From positions 496,001-560,000 of the forward strand of contig JARVKI010000013.1 in NCBI GenBank assembly GCA_036674765.1: 64,000 nt of DNA, given 5' to 3'. Below are positions 13,401-25,896 of the stretch, one piece after another. This stretch comes from Seiridium cupressi (taxonomy: Eukaryota > Ascomycota > Sordariomycetes > Amphisphaeriales > Sporocadaceae). Both the position numbers and the translations under genes were made by a program. The notes beneath the pieces were generated by a model. That model was not told the DNA's origin. It ran no database searches and was given only the letters and a program-made list of their open reading frames with translations. Position 1 is the stretch's first letter. Every line of letters begins with the position of its first letter.

Positions 13401-16400
13401 CTCTATCTTCCGAACCGCCATAGATGAGTACAATCAATTGGCACAGATTCATGGCTTCCCTTCCTTCCTGCCTCTCATCGATGGCAGCGAGCCTGAGGTC
13501 CAGAAGCTATCTCCTGTCGTTGTTCAGCTAGGTTTGTGCTCATTCGAAATGGCTTTGGCCAAGCTCTGGGCGTCTTGGGGGATTCTGCCGGGCGCTGTTC
13601 TCGGGCATAGCCTGGGCGAGTATGCCGCTCTCAACGTTGCTGGAGTCCTGTCTGCCAGCGACACCATCTACCTCGTTGGTGCTCGTGCTCAACTCCTGGT
13701 TGAGAAGTGCACGGCAGGCACTCATGCCATGTTGGCTGTTCAAGGCTCCGTTGACACTGTCAAGGAGGCTCTTGGCGCCCGCGCTGAGACCACCAACATC
13801 GCTTGCGTCAACGGACCTCGCGAAACCGTCTTGAGCGGAACATCTAATGAGGTCGCCGAGATTGCCGAGCAGCTAGGTGGCGCTGGTTTCAAGTGCACTC
13901 AGCTCAAGGTCCCCTTCGCATTCCATTCTGCCCAGGTCGAACCTATTCTTGACGAGTTTGAGAACTTGGCCCGCTCAGTTCGGTTTGAGACGCCCACTGT
14001 ACCCGTCATCTCGCCGCTTCTTGGCAAGCTGGTGGACGATGAGCCCATCAACCCTGCCTACTTGCGCAACCATGCACGCGAGGCAGTCAACTTCCTCGGC
14101 AGTTTGGTGTCTGCTCAGCAGTCTGGCATCATTGACGAGAAGACCGTCTGGCTTGAGGTCGGCCCTCATCCAGTGTGCGCCAACATGGTCAAGGCTGCTT
14201 TCGGTGCTACCACCATTGCGGTGCCCACTCTCCGCCGTAATGAACCTACGTACAAGACGCTGAGCAGCAGTCTCTGCACTCTCCACTCAGCTGGTCTGAA
14301 CCTCGACTGGAACGAATATCACCGCGACTTCGATGCATCAGTTCGCTTACTAGACTTGCCTAGTTACTCCTTTGACTACAAGAACTACTGGCTCCAGTAC
14401 ACTGGCGATTGGAGTCTTACCAAGAACCGTGGCGCACTACCGGCAGCGGCAAAGGCGATCGAAGCTCCTCCCAAGCCCAAGCTCTCGACCACTACAGTCC
14501 AGAAGGTGGTCAAGGAAGAGATCAAGGGGGATATCGCTTTCATCGAGACCGAGTCGGAGATGGCTCGCGAGGATTTGCGGAAAGTGTGTTCTGGTCACCT
14601 TGTGAACGGCACTGCCCTTACACCGTCTTCACTATACGGTGATATGGCTATCACTGTTTGTGAATACGCGTACAAACTCCTGCGACCCGATGCCACAAAC
14701 ATCGGGTGCAATGTTAGCCACATGGAGGTGCCGAAGACTTTGATCTTCGACACCAAGGCTAAGAGCCAGATCCTTCGCATGTCGGTCAAGGCCAATGCTG
14801 CAGAGGGATACGCTGATCTGCTTTGGACAACTGGCGAGGGAGCCAAGAAGACTGAGCATGCCAATTGTAAGGTATTCTTTGGTGATAACGAGGAATGGCT
14901 TGGTGAATTTGGACGTGTAGACTACTTGATCAAGTCTCGTGTCGAGGCTCTCCGGGCTGCCGAGCAGCGTGGTGACGCTTCCAAGATCGGCCGAGGTCTT
15001 GCATACAAATTGTTTGCTGCTCTAGTCGATTATGATCGCCGCTACCGCGGAATGGAGTCAGTCATTCTCGACAGCGAGACTTGCGAGGCGACTGCCAAGG
15101 TTGTCTTCCAGACAAGCCCAGAGGACGGCACCTTCCACACAGCTCCATACTGGATCGATAGTGTCTGCCACATTTCAGGCTTCATCCTGAACGGTTCCGA
15201 CGCCATCGATTCTCGTGAGCAGGTGTTTATATCTCACGGCTGGGGCTCCATGCGGTTCGCGGAGCGCCTTTCTGCAGATAAGACCTACCAGACCTACATT
15301 CGCATGCAGAACGTGAAGGGTACGAAGATGATGTCCGGTGATGCCTACATCTTCGATGGCGACAAGCTCATCGGCCTCGCCGGTGATGTTCGCTTCCAGG
15401 CAATTCCACGCAAGGTCCTCAACATTGTCCTCCCGCCCCAGGGCGCTGCCGCCGCCTCTGCTGCTCCTGCTCGTGCTGCCCCCGCCACTGCTAAGCCCAC
15501 TGCAAAGGCTCCTACCAAGGAGAAGAAGCAGGTTACATCTGCCAATCTGCCCGCCGTCAACAAGAAGCTCACCAAGAACACGGTGGTTGCTCAGGTCATG
15601 GATGTCATCGCAAAGGAAACTGGTGTTAGTCACGATGAGCTGGCTGACAACATTGCCTTCGCCGATCTTGGTGTCGACTCCCTCATGGGTCTAACCATTA
15701 GTGGTCGTCTGCGCGAGGAACTCGAGCTCGACATCGATTCCCATGCATTCAACGATCATTCCACAGTCGGAGCATTCAAGGCATTCCTTGCTCAGTTCGA
15801 AACCTCCGGCGCCGCTGTCGTTGAGGAGACGACCGACTCCAGTGGGTCTTCCGATACTGCTGACATGGAGTCCGACTCGGACGTCACCACGCCTCCAGAT
15901 GACAGTGACGAGGGTTCTGTGAAGGGCGACGCACCTGCTGATGCCAACGTCGGCGAGCTGCAGGAGATCGTTCGCCAAACCATCAGTGCCGAGATGGGTG
16001 TTGAGGTGGAAGAGATTATTGCTGCCCCAGATCTTGCAGCTCTGGGTATGGACTCTCTCATGAGCTTGTCCATTCTCGGCATCCTTCGCGAGAAGACTGG
16101 TCTCAGTATCCCCTCCGACCTTTTGGGCCACAACCCTTCCCTAAAGGACATTGAGAAGGCTCTTGGTATCGAGGACAAGCCCAAGCGAACCGCTCCTGCC
16201 CCTAAGCCTGCTTCTAAACCTGCTAAGCAGGAAGCCAAGACAGAAGCCCCCGCCAAGGTTCACAGCAATATTGTCGATCATTATCCCCATCGCAAGGCTA
16301 CTTCCGTCTTGCTTCAAGGAAATCACCGCACTGCCACTAAACAGCTCTTCATGGTTCCCGATGGTAGTGGAAGTGCCACTTCTTACACCGAGATTTCACA

Positions 16401-17079
16401 AGTTGGCTCTGATGTTGCAGTTTGGGGACTATTCTCGCCCTTCATGAAGACTCCCGAGGAGTACAAGTGTGGTGTCTATGGTATGGCTACCAAGTTCATT
16501 CAAGAAATGAAGCGTCGCCAGCCCGTCGGCCCCTACGCTGTCGCTGGCTGGAGCGCTGGTGGTGTCATTGCCTATGAGATCGTCAACCAATTGACCAAGG
16601 CAAACGAGGAGGTCTCCAACCTGATCATCATTGATGCCCCTTGCCCCGTCACCATCGAGCCTCTTCCCGCAGGTCTTCATGCTTGGTTCGCCTCCATTGG
16701 TCTTCTCGGCGAGGGTGATGCCGCTGAAGCCAAGAAGATTCCTGAGTGGTTGCTCCCGCACTTCGCTGCTTCAGTCACTGCCCTGTCCAACTACGATGCC
16801 GAGCCCATTGCTCCGGAGAAGTGTCCCAAGACCACCGTCATCTGGTGCGAAGATGGTGTTTGCAAGCTTCCCACCGACCCTCGACCTGACCCCTACCCTA
16901 CAGGCCACGCTCTCTTCCTTCTTGACAACCGAACTGACTTTGGTCCCAACCACTGGGACGAGTTCCTCGACACCAAGAAGATGACCTTCCACCATATGCC
17001 TGGTAACCACTTCTCCATGATGCACGGCCCGTTGGCCCAGCAACTTGGCGACTTCATGCGGAGTGGCATGAGCTCATGA
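10489..17079 (+). CDS. PKS1: Non-reducing polyketide synthase for DHN melanin (SAT-KS-AT-PT-ACP-ACP-TE)
   Basis: Three exons (10489-10781, 10846-11137, 11194-17079) with introns of 64 and 56 bp encode 2156 residues, the usual length for Alb1/PksP/PKS1-type melanin synthases. Domains in order: SAT (1-380) with the GLCTG motif and Cys119; KS with Cys553 in DTACSSS and His in HGTGTQ; AT with GHSLG Ser1001; PT with His1330 and Asp1517; ACP1 Ser1691; an acidic Ser/Asp linker; ACP2 Ser1816; TE with GWSAG Ser1982 and a C-terminal GNHFSMMHG histidine. All catalytic residues I looked for are present. By family it joins acetyl/malonyl units and cyclises them to 1,3,6,8-tetrahydroxynaphthalene, or to the heptaketide YWA1 if it behaves like Aspergillus Alb1. 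The T4HN reductase in the same window favours the T4HN outcome. The first intron falls just before the SAT active site, so exon 3 alone would lack a working SAT. Confidence 0.95.
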
Positions 17080-20000
17080 GCCACACAACTAGTACGCTCC
17101 CTCTCCTTTGTTCATAGTACTACTATTTGTATATAATAACTTAATACGCTCCTTATATCGGGTCTGTCGATATATAGAGCGGGACTATTCCGGGGTCTTG
17201 GGACCATGGGCATGAGGCGTTTTGTTTTCAACATGAATACTTTGAATTGTATATAGACACCGCCACAGATTGGCGCGCTCCGAACGCAGTTTCGGCAGCA
17301 CACGATTATCACATAGCATGAATGAGACGCACCCATCAATCAGATTCTTTTCCGTTGAAACTCAAGTCACTCGCAATCAAAGTCCGCCCAACGTAAATAT
17401 CTTTAAATATCTTGGCATTTTCTGTATGCAATGTTGACCTGCATCTCTAATCGCTCGTACTCTGAAATGCTGACCGTTTTCATTTGTATGTCCGTGGTTA
17501 AATTCGACACTATGCACAGTGAGCTCCTTCTTCGCTGCTTGAGTTCACGTCAACCATGGGACTGATGGCGCTCGACGCCACTACCAAGGAAATTCACTGC
17601 GCTTGAAATGTGAGCGGCACCATTGGTTACACCACTACAGCTCAACAGCACCAAATCATAGTCGATTACAGGGAGCCATTTTCGGCATTGCAAGTACCAT
17701 GGAGGTTTTGACGTTTTCTAGATGCATGTTGACCCGTTCTACTGATACTGTGAAGATAGGCATCCATGTTACGCTTTCAAGGTCACATTGACCAGGCGCA
17801 ATACCTATCGTGTCTGTTCGAGTCATAGCTACTATCTACTGGTTGGTAATCATTTCTCTGCCATGGGGAGTTCCAGCGGATGACTTAGTTTGGTAACTTT
17901 CGGGGCGTTTTTGCCGCGACTACTACGAGGCAAAGTACCATGAGAACCATCGAATATTTATTTTTAATTTCTTTTCCGCTCAACATGACGGACCCGTCTC
18001 CCAGACTGGAGGACGCAATTGACAGGCTCGTTTCCGATCATTACACCGGAATGATAGAAGTAGGCGAGAGAAGTATCATGGTGATGATTCATCAGCAGAT
18101 GCGGCCCATTTTGTCCTACCCACATCGCAATGATTCTAGAAGCAATAGTGCGAGCGGTGTAACAACGATTCCAACTCGGCATAGTAGTTGGTTGCATTAC
18201 CGACCAGTCTCATGACCCCTTGGCCAAGAGAGGATGACTCCTGCTAGCGGACGGGATCATGCGACGACGGGTAGATACATACATACGATAGACACTCGAT
18301 CGTTGCACAGCATGGGCTCATCCTCATTCGGGCGGCTTTTATGTCGCACGGAAACGATAGCTTCAGGTCGAGAAACGTTCAGACGCTGATTCGCGACCTC
18401 CTGCCTGTATCTACGTGTGCCGGGTCCTTTGGGCCAGGCCATCATCGCTTATAGCTACGGCATACATTTCAATTATCCCACATGCATGGACTTCGTTCGC
18501 GTCTTCCTTCACGTGCAACTTCCTCAATACCGGGGTGGCCCGGAAAGTTGATCGGGGAGTATTTACCGTCGCAAATCATGATCCCCACGGGTCTGGACCC
18601 GGTAAACGCGCCGCTCAACGTGGCCACTCACACCGTGTGGGTATGCAGGAGGCATACAAGTAACACAACAGTCAGGCAAGAGAAGAAACTCCACGTTGCG
18701 AGTAGATATGAACCTCCCCAAGAGTGGAGAGCACGAGCGCGGGCGCTTGTATCACTTGCTGCGGCGGCCCATAGAAATACACATCTATAGAGAATGGATT
18801 GGTTGCGCACCTCGTGGATTCTGTCACGAAATGCCGGTAGACTTGACCAAACCCGGGTCTATTTTCTTTTTTCCCTCCTGTGAATCGATGGAGACGCAGC
18901 CTGGATGCGTCGGTCTCCCACTATATGCATGCGTGACAGTGGGGACTCACATTCTTCCCGAAGTCGGGATTCCTTTTCGTTGACGTCGAAGACTGACCAT
19001 AAAGAAAAAAGAAAAAACCCGGGGGGTTCGAGTGTTCGTCGCATTCTCCCCCCGTAGTGACCCCTATCACATGTTCCGTCATGGTTTTGTCACGACTAAT
19101 CCTGTTCCCCTACGGGCCGGTCTACTTGGATATAAGCTACTGTATAATTCATGGCCTGCCTGCCTTGGCGAGATCTGACGCCAGCGAGGTGCACATTCGG
19201 CCTTGGTACCTATGCTTGGTGCCGATGCTATACTCGTCTCCTGCAGCTCAGATGCAGTAGGTATCCAGGGTCAATCCCGAAACAGTTCGCCTCGAGAAGC
19301 TTAAACCAATGGAGGATCCCTTTGGTATACTTGAGACCATTCCGTTTCTGCTTAGTCCCGGCTGCAAACAGAGCTCGAAGATTATGTCTGTCATGATCAT
19401 ACTACAAACAAACCTCATTCGTGCCTGGTTCTTTTCCCTGAGGGCTGGGGCCGAGCGAAGCTCAATGCTTGCGTAACCTTCTTGCCTCGATTCATCCCAT
19501 TCCCGTTCTTGCGTGCGGTCAGGTAGTATAGTACTCGTATATGGCTTCAGATGGGGAAAGGGTCTTGCATACAGTCAGATCGTAGCTAGCGCAGGCAGCC
19601 TGCGTTTAGGTTTATCAGCTAAATGAAGAGTCCTAAAGCAGAGCATTACCTTGCTCGGTGTTTGTTCTCATGGATAGAATGGTATTGTGCAGAATTCCAT
19701 GCTCACCTGACGAGAGAAAAAGCACACGACTTGTGCCTTTCTCGGTTGATTGGCAGCGGATTTCACGCTTTGTTTCGGCTAAAAGTTGCTACTGGGGACA
19801 GGGACCGTTCCTAGCTCGACAGCACGGAGTGACACCTCTGTATTTGACCTCGAGGCGGCTGCGGCAACTAGCTTCTAGCGCAGGGCCAGGAGAGTTGCGA
19901 CGACGTCCATTAATACGAAGATAAGGCCGGACGCTATGTAGTCCAACTACGACTTGGGTTGTTTAGTATAGCCCAATGGGGAACCGTGGCCCACCACACA

Positions 20001-20417
20001 CTTTGGGACGTACTATGGTAGTCTGGTGGCCCGGAATTCCGTAGCACAGTTGTGGCCGCCCAGACGGCTGAAGCCACGCCTGATTCGGGCAAGCCGCCAA
20101 CTTAGCGGGAGAGCTTGTCCTGGCTCCCTACTGGGGGTTGGGTAAGTCAAAGAAGAAGCTTTGGACTTGGTTGTTGCGGCCGGCCTCGAAGCTCGTTGAC
20201 TTTTTGTCTAATCAGAGCGGCAGGGTACGGCAGTGGTGGGTGCAATAGACTCCTCACCCCGCCTCAGCGAAGTCACGGCCTCGATGGGTTGGTAGACGAC
20301 TGGATCCAATTGGCTTTCTCTCATGTCGTACAACATGATGGAGCGTTGAATAAATCCCGGAGGCCATGCAGGCTTAGGTAATCAATGACTATATTGACTC
20401 TGGACTGTAATCCCTAG

Positions 20418-20429
20418 CCCCCCCCCCCC
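20418..20429 (+). repeat. Poly-C tract
   Basis: Twelve consecutive C residues in the long spacer. This is rare for unconstrained sequence, and the run length should be treated as uncertain because homopolymers are error-prone in sequencing. Confidence 0.6.
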
Positions 20430-23400
20430 AACGTCGATGCCGGAAGAGAGTCCGTTCTGCTGGGCTCTACCGTGAGAGAGACAAAAAGCCAGGACAATAC
20501 AATCTGCCTCGTGCGGACAGACGGATTGACAGCGGATTTCCCGTTTTTTACCTGCCGCCGCCACCGCTAATTGATTTTCCTGTGAATGGGTTTTCAGAGC
20601 GGCGTCTATTGATATCCTCGGGCGGTCGGGCAGAGGCTAGACGCCGCTCATGCTAGGATTATCGTTACTTGTTTGAAGTCGACGGCAACCAGTGACGAAA
20701 CGAACCACCCCAGGGTACCCTGCAGGGTTTCACTGCGGTGGATAGCTTCCTCTGATGTTCGCGAATAAAGCTCTGAGACCACTGAGATTTAGGAACTTTA
20801 AAGTACCGGGGTCTTATGCAGAAGCGAGATCGATCTTGTGGGGCTCATGGGTAAGGTGGTATTGAAGATCTCTGACCCTTCTACCAATGCAACATCGTTA
20901 GGCAGTCGGGATGGATGGGTCTTCCGAAAGCTCGACTGGCACTACATGTACTCCCATCACGTCTCTGAAGACACGGTCAAGTGACTATGTGCGATACGTG
21001 GTGTATTAGCGAGCAAGAGTATTTGAGTCCTCTTGTCTTTTCATCCAGTTACTAAGTTTGTCTGATCCGGCCCCAGGATCGGAATGTAAGATAGCGTTCC
21101 CAACCACCCCACCACCAGAGGATGGGCAGTACCTAGCCTTTCTACCGTGGGGCCACTTCGTCCGTATGTACGCTTTTGTCTGGTTTTGCAGGATCGGGAT
21201 TTGAAAGCATAATAATCGTCCAACGGTCTACCTTGACAGCTATTTCCGACGACGTGTGCTGGTGTTACGACGCGTGTACTAAATCCAGCTTCTCGTGAAG
21301 TACTCCCATGCCTGATCTTCGCGGATTCAACTCCTACACCATTTCTCGCTATTTGTCCACGGGGACTAGTCTGCTTCTCGTCTTGAGGTCCGAGATAACA
21401 GGAGAACTCGGCAGCACACCCTCCAAAGTGCCACGTCATTGATTCACACAAGTCCTGGACTTTTCAGGCCGCAACTAATACTCAGCTCTGCTGGAAGTGG
21501 AAACGCAGCATCATATGGTCGAGCGGGGCGCTCTACTTATCCGCAACGCTGGTTCATAAAATGGCGTTCTAGAGGCTCCGGGAATATCTAAGATAGGGTA
21601 TTCAGCTTAAGAAAGGAGGTTGATCATTGCCCAGGTGGACGAAGGACGCGGGGCATCAGCATGCAAGCACAGTATGCAGATGCATATCTAGGTACTCTGT
21701 GCGGTTCAAGTGGCCCTTTAAGACTTCAGCTCCCAATGCTCCCCCATGCTCCCCCACTTTGAGCTACCAGTATTGACCCCTGGTTCTTGGGTAGTCTCGA
21801 ATGGGAGGACGGTGAATGTCCAAATGCCATGCTTCGGGCTGCATTAGCGTTGAGATGGCGTGCTGGACTGAATAGTTCTTTTGATTATTGCCCGATTATG
21901 CAGCAGAGTACAATCAATCGTCAAGCCGCAGGCTCTTTGGGAGCTACTGCTCCTGCCAGCAGTCTCTCGAGGGTGATGGCAAGAACTGCCGGCAGGGCTC
22001 TGGCGGATGATGCCTGGGTACGATTGACAGGAGCGTGATACGTGCTCGTTTAGACGACCATAATCGACTCGTATCGCGCAGGAAACTCGTCGGCCATTTA
22101 AGGATGCGGCGAACGCTTGTGGTAAGGATGATCTGCATGGTCGAAGCAACGAATCAAAGTACGGCAAAGTGCTAGCCACATCGGCCGACGTTGCCGGTGC
22201 TTGTATGTGCCCGCTCCGAGGCACATGCTGACGACTGAGGAGCATGCCAGCGCGCAACGGCTGTCAGCGAGATCGAAGCACCCTACGGAGGTCCGTGTGG
22301 GATGGACAGGGCTTGTGCTGACTACAGACGTACTTCACACAGCAGTTGTGCTCGGTAGCTGGCTATCTCAGGTCTCAACCGCGACAACTTCGTGGCTGAC
22401 CAACTGTAAGTGCTCCAATACCTCCAGTCCAACTGCTGGAATGTGGAGAAAACGCGGCTGTTTTGCTGTCACGCCAGGAGCCATGGGCTGCGCTAATGTG
22501 CTAAATTCGCCCTGGAGCGGTCCACATGCCCCTCGTCAGACAGCACCACATGGCTGAGCAGTGGACTACCCCAATTCATGAGAGAAAAGGACGGAAACGC
22601 GGGAGCTCCCAAGGCCTGTGGTGTCAGGAGTTGAAACTTCGGGTTAGACAGAAACGAGTTTCGAGTCTATCTGCTATTCCATCTTTGCCTTGTTCGTAAT
22701 TAGCCATCCATGGCATAACTACATGTACAATGGTGAGCTTCGACCCACTAGGCCGTATTGGGCCTTGCCCTGGTCAGTGCAGGGAACCGGGGCGCTGGAA
22801 TCGGTTCCACTTGAGGCTAGTCGAGGTCCCTCCTCCAAACTCAGAGTCATGATGCCTACAATTTCTCCCACTGCAAGTCGAGTCCTCGCCAGGGCTCGTC
22901 CGCTCGTTCTTTTTGGCATTGCACTCGGCATCGAAAATGCCAGTTTTTACATCAGAGCTCCGCTGCATCCAGTCCATCGTCATGACTTCCATCTATCGTG
23001 CAGAGCAGACGGGCTGCGAAGATCAGATCACAAACGAAGTGCGGCAATTCCACTCTCGGTTCCGAATGGCGGACCAAACGCAAACCGTATTCCACTCTCC
23101 AGTTTGCCAGCCTTTTGCACCTGAACTCTCCACGTCAGCGATTGAACATCCGGTAAACTCTGAAATAGCCATCGCAAGGCGAGAATGCTGTTCTCTGCCT
23201 TTGCCCATCTCCCTGTTCGGCCAAGGGATCGCCACGGTGGAGTTAGCGTCGATTGCCGGCCCTATAGACTGCTGGGTTGGTTCTAGACGATTGATTCGGC
23301 AGATCTTCATCCCGGAAATGGTTAACCTCCCACAGCTACAGCAGCCCCTGTGCCTCTCATTTGGGCCCTGATCCTTGGTCCTGATTAATTCCGATTTCTT

Positions 23401-23868
23401 GGCAGGAATCTGCAGGAGGTGTCATCCCGTGTCGAACTTCATCTGCTCCTCCGTATCTGCATCATACACGCCCTCTTGCAGCACGAAGGGTATCTACGTT
23501 CGTGCGTTTCTCTGATAGTGCGCCTCTGTGCATGACCACACCCTCGCCCATGCACCCTTGTATGACCCCTAAACCTCATTTTCTGCCACATTGGCACCAT
23601 GGACGAACGGCTGCTTGACCACGTTGCCGTCGACTGCCTGAACTGACCTTGAGGGCAGAGACGGTTCAGCGAGCAGTTTTCTCAAATCCTCTGGACACAG
23701 GGTCTCCGAGCCTCGCCCCGACAACTGCGACTGACTAGCTATGGCCAAGCTGGTTCTCCTGTCAGCAGCAGACTCAACGGTCAGACGCTTGATCAACGCT
23801 TTTCTTTTGGAGTCCGCTTTGTGGCAGTCGATATCGAAGGCAATAGACACAGCATCGTTTGCAAACAC

Positions 23869-23882
23869 AGAGAGAGAGAGAG
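23869..23882 (+). repeat. (AG)7 microsatellite
   Basis: Seven AG units followed by an A run, about 770 bp before the AflR-like regulator. GA repeats can bind GAGA-type factors in other eukaryotes, but nothing here shows such a role. Confidence 0.6.
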
Positions 23883-24550
23883 AAAAAGTCCAGTCTGGGG
23901 TGCCACCTACGTATACGCTTGCAGACAGATAACGTATAGCAAAGGCTTAGTGGTTTGTCTCGCCGTTGCCCCTAGCGGATTACACCTTTCGTTAGCTGGG
24001 CGGCTCTGTCATTTAGAAGACTACGCATCCTGGCAGCCCGACAACATCTACCGGAAGAAAGTTTTTCGAGTTGAGCCTACCTTCGTGGCGCGCCCTCTCG
24101 AACTGTTTCCATGTCCCCCGTTCCCCAGACACAGGTGGGTAGTTCCATGCCGGTCTTCTCAGGCATTGCCCCGGGACTGACAGTGAGCATGACAATTCTT
24201 ACTCTGTACGTCTCACTCCGAGTCTATGCCCAGTGGCTTGGACACTGAGCTAGCAAGATCCCAATCTCTCAAGTGGCTCCGTCTCGTGCCTACAGATGAT
24301 TTGCATATCTCTCACCTTTTTCATAACTAGCGCCCTATAACGTTCTACCATGCCAGCGTGGAGTCCATCTTCTTGCTTTCGTGGCCCTGAAACATGTTAT
24401 CATAGGATGCCACATGCTGCAGGTGGACTACCTGCCTCTCCTCGAGTCTGTACCCTTACTAACAGTCTCATAAGCTTCGTGCTACTTGCCTGCCACGGAT
24501 TTGTACTTGCATATACATAGCTCACATCACCGCTCCGGCACTGAATACTT

Positions 24551-24591
24551 CTATCTTCCTCTTCTTTTCTCTTCTTCATTGTCTCTTTCAG
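24551..24591 (+). promoter_or_regulatory. CT-rich leader of the AflR-like regulator gene
   Basis: About 40 nt that are almost entirely C and T, ending in TTTCAG roughly 58 nt before the ATG at 24649. CT-rich stretches next to the transcription start are typical of filamentous fungal promoters. The TTTCAG end could alternatively be the acceptor of an intron in the 5' untranslated region. Confidence 0.35.
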
Positions 24592-24648
24592 CCATTGTAT
24601 CTGCCTGCATCGGACGCTCAGTACGCTTTCATTCTTACGGCTTTCTCC

Positions 24649-25896
24649 ATGTCGTCTTCCAACAAGTCTCGGCAGCCCAGGCTGCGAGCCTCCTGTGATG
24701 GGTGCTTCTTGGCCAAGGTCAAGTGTTCCAAAGCCAGACCTATCTGTTCTCGCTGCCTCGCCTGTGGGATCGAGTGTCGATACTCCCCATCAAGCAGGTC
24801 TGGCAAGCCTAAGGCAGACAACAGTGGGAGTTCCCACAACGTTTCAGGTCAGGATATGCACGACCTCCAGCACGTCGTCGACGACCAGAGCATGGCATAT
24901 ACAACATCTATCCATCCTCCTCAGCATCTCTTCAGGATCAACACTGGCTGGACAACGCCGCCCAGCAGTGCTGATGGAAGCATAAGTCGAAATCTTTCCG
25001 TCTCAACTGGACTAGGCCTGATGGGAGCTGACGAGGGCTCCATGCACAACGGTAGTCCTATGGCTGCGCCGCCTGACATGTATTCAAGCACAATGCCTTG
25101 GAGCCCTCCTACGGACTTCAACTGCGCACCATACCCTGATTCGGGCCCTTGTCTCCCGGGATCACACGGGAGATCGCACTCAATCGACATGTCCATGTCC
25201 ATGCCAATGTCCTGGTCTGACCCCAATGGAACAGACAGCGCTTCATTCGCGCAAATTCCAACTCCCACAAGCATGGCTTCAACGTACTTCCCCAGCCCTA
25301 CTGCCACACCAATCATGCGGCCGACTCACAGCCGGCACAAGTCGTCACCTCCGATCGTCACTGGAGGTTCTTGTACTTGTTTTACAGTTTGCTTGCAGTC
25401 CTTGCAAGCGTTACACAACGCGTCGGCACCCGCAACACCTCCCTTTGATTTGGTGTTGTCCCTCAATCGAAAGGCGGTCGAAGGGTGCGCCTCCATGCTG
25501 GCATGCCCAAAGTGCATGAGTCGATCTGGTACTCATACCGCCGCGATGCTTCTCGCCACGGTCATGGGTAAAATCACATCGTTCTACCAGAGTGCATCGC
25601 AGTCCCATTTCGAGAATGGAGTCATGTGCATCAGTCCCACCATTCCCGGCGCTGCCCTCGGACTGAGCCTGGGCGCCTATCAGTTGAATGGCGAAGATGG
25701 CAGATGGCTCGAGCTTGAGATACTCGCCAGGGAGCTACGGAAGCTGGAGGAACTCTACGCAAGGTTCCGCGAGGTCTGTGGTGATCTGTCCGACGACCCA
25801 GAAGTCAGCAGGGCAATGCTTGGCTACCTCGGGCACAACCTCGGGTCAACACTCGAGGTGGTCAACCACAGGAAGGGCGGGGTCACGTTCGCGTAA
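24649..25896 (+). CDS. AflR-like Zn2Cys6 transcription factor in the melanin cluster
   Basis: Uninterrupted 415-residue frame. The N-terminus has a Zn2Cys6 binuclear cluster with cysteines at 16, 19, 26, 33, 36 and 43 (CX2CX6CX6CX2CX6C), preceded by basic residues. The middle (about 65-235) is low-complexity, rich in Ser, Pro and Met, including a DMSMSMPMSW run. The C-terminal third contains an AflR-type regulatory domain: a cysteine-rich SCTCFTVCLQ start, then a region with LVLSLNRKAVEGC, a CPKC pair, and a long helix through LLATVMGKITSFY. AflR-family factors control secondary-metabolite clusters. Its place between the polyketide synthase and the reductase suggests it is a pathway-specific regulator, comparable in position (from memory) to PfmaF of the Pestalotiopsis melanin cluster. 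The ATG at 24649 was chosen because it starts immediately before the zinc cluster; no ATG lies further upstream in this frame. Confidence 0.88.
   Translation: MSSSNKSRQPRLRASCDGCFLAKVKCSKARPICSRCLACGIECRYSPSSRSGKPKADNSGSSHNVSGQDMHDLQHVVDDQSMAYTTSIHPPQHLFRINTGWTTPPSSADGSISRNLSVSTGLGLMGADEGSMHNGSPMAAPPDMYSSTMPWSPPTDFNCAPYPDSGPCLPGSHGRSHSIDMSMSMPMSWSDPNGTDSASFAQIPTPTSMASTYFPSPTATPIMRPTHSRHKSSPPIVTGGSCTCFTVCLQSLQALHNASAPATPPFDLVLSLNRKAVEGCASMLACPKCMSRSGTHTAAMLLATVMGKITSFYQSASQSHFENGVMCISPTIPGAALGLSLGAYQLNGEDGRWLELEILARELRKLEELYARFREVCGDLSDDPEVSRAMLGYLGHNLGSTLEVVNHRKGGVTFA

Larger units (their letters stand above)
17080..24648. other. 7.6-kb gene-free spacer between polyketide synthase and AflR-like regulator
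   Basis: No recognisable gene in 7.6 kb. Short open stretches are present on both strands, the largest about 136-152 codons at 21041-21451 (-), 22690-23124 (+) and 22913-23371 (+). They overlap in different frames and carry no family motif. Base composition stays fairly balanced (for example the GC-rich line at 22741), unlike the AT-rich block near 45 kb, so this is not an obvious RIP-degraded transposon. It holds a 12-base C run at 20418-20429 and a GA repeat at 23869-23882. The last few hundred bases should be the promoter of the downstream regulator. Confidence 0.5.

Noticed and set aside
18996..19060. GGTTCGAG word after a G run, possible tRNA T-arm
   Set aside because: No cloverleaf could be drawn; the surrounding G and C runs pair only with each other.
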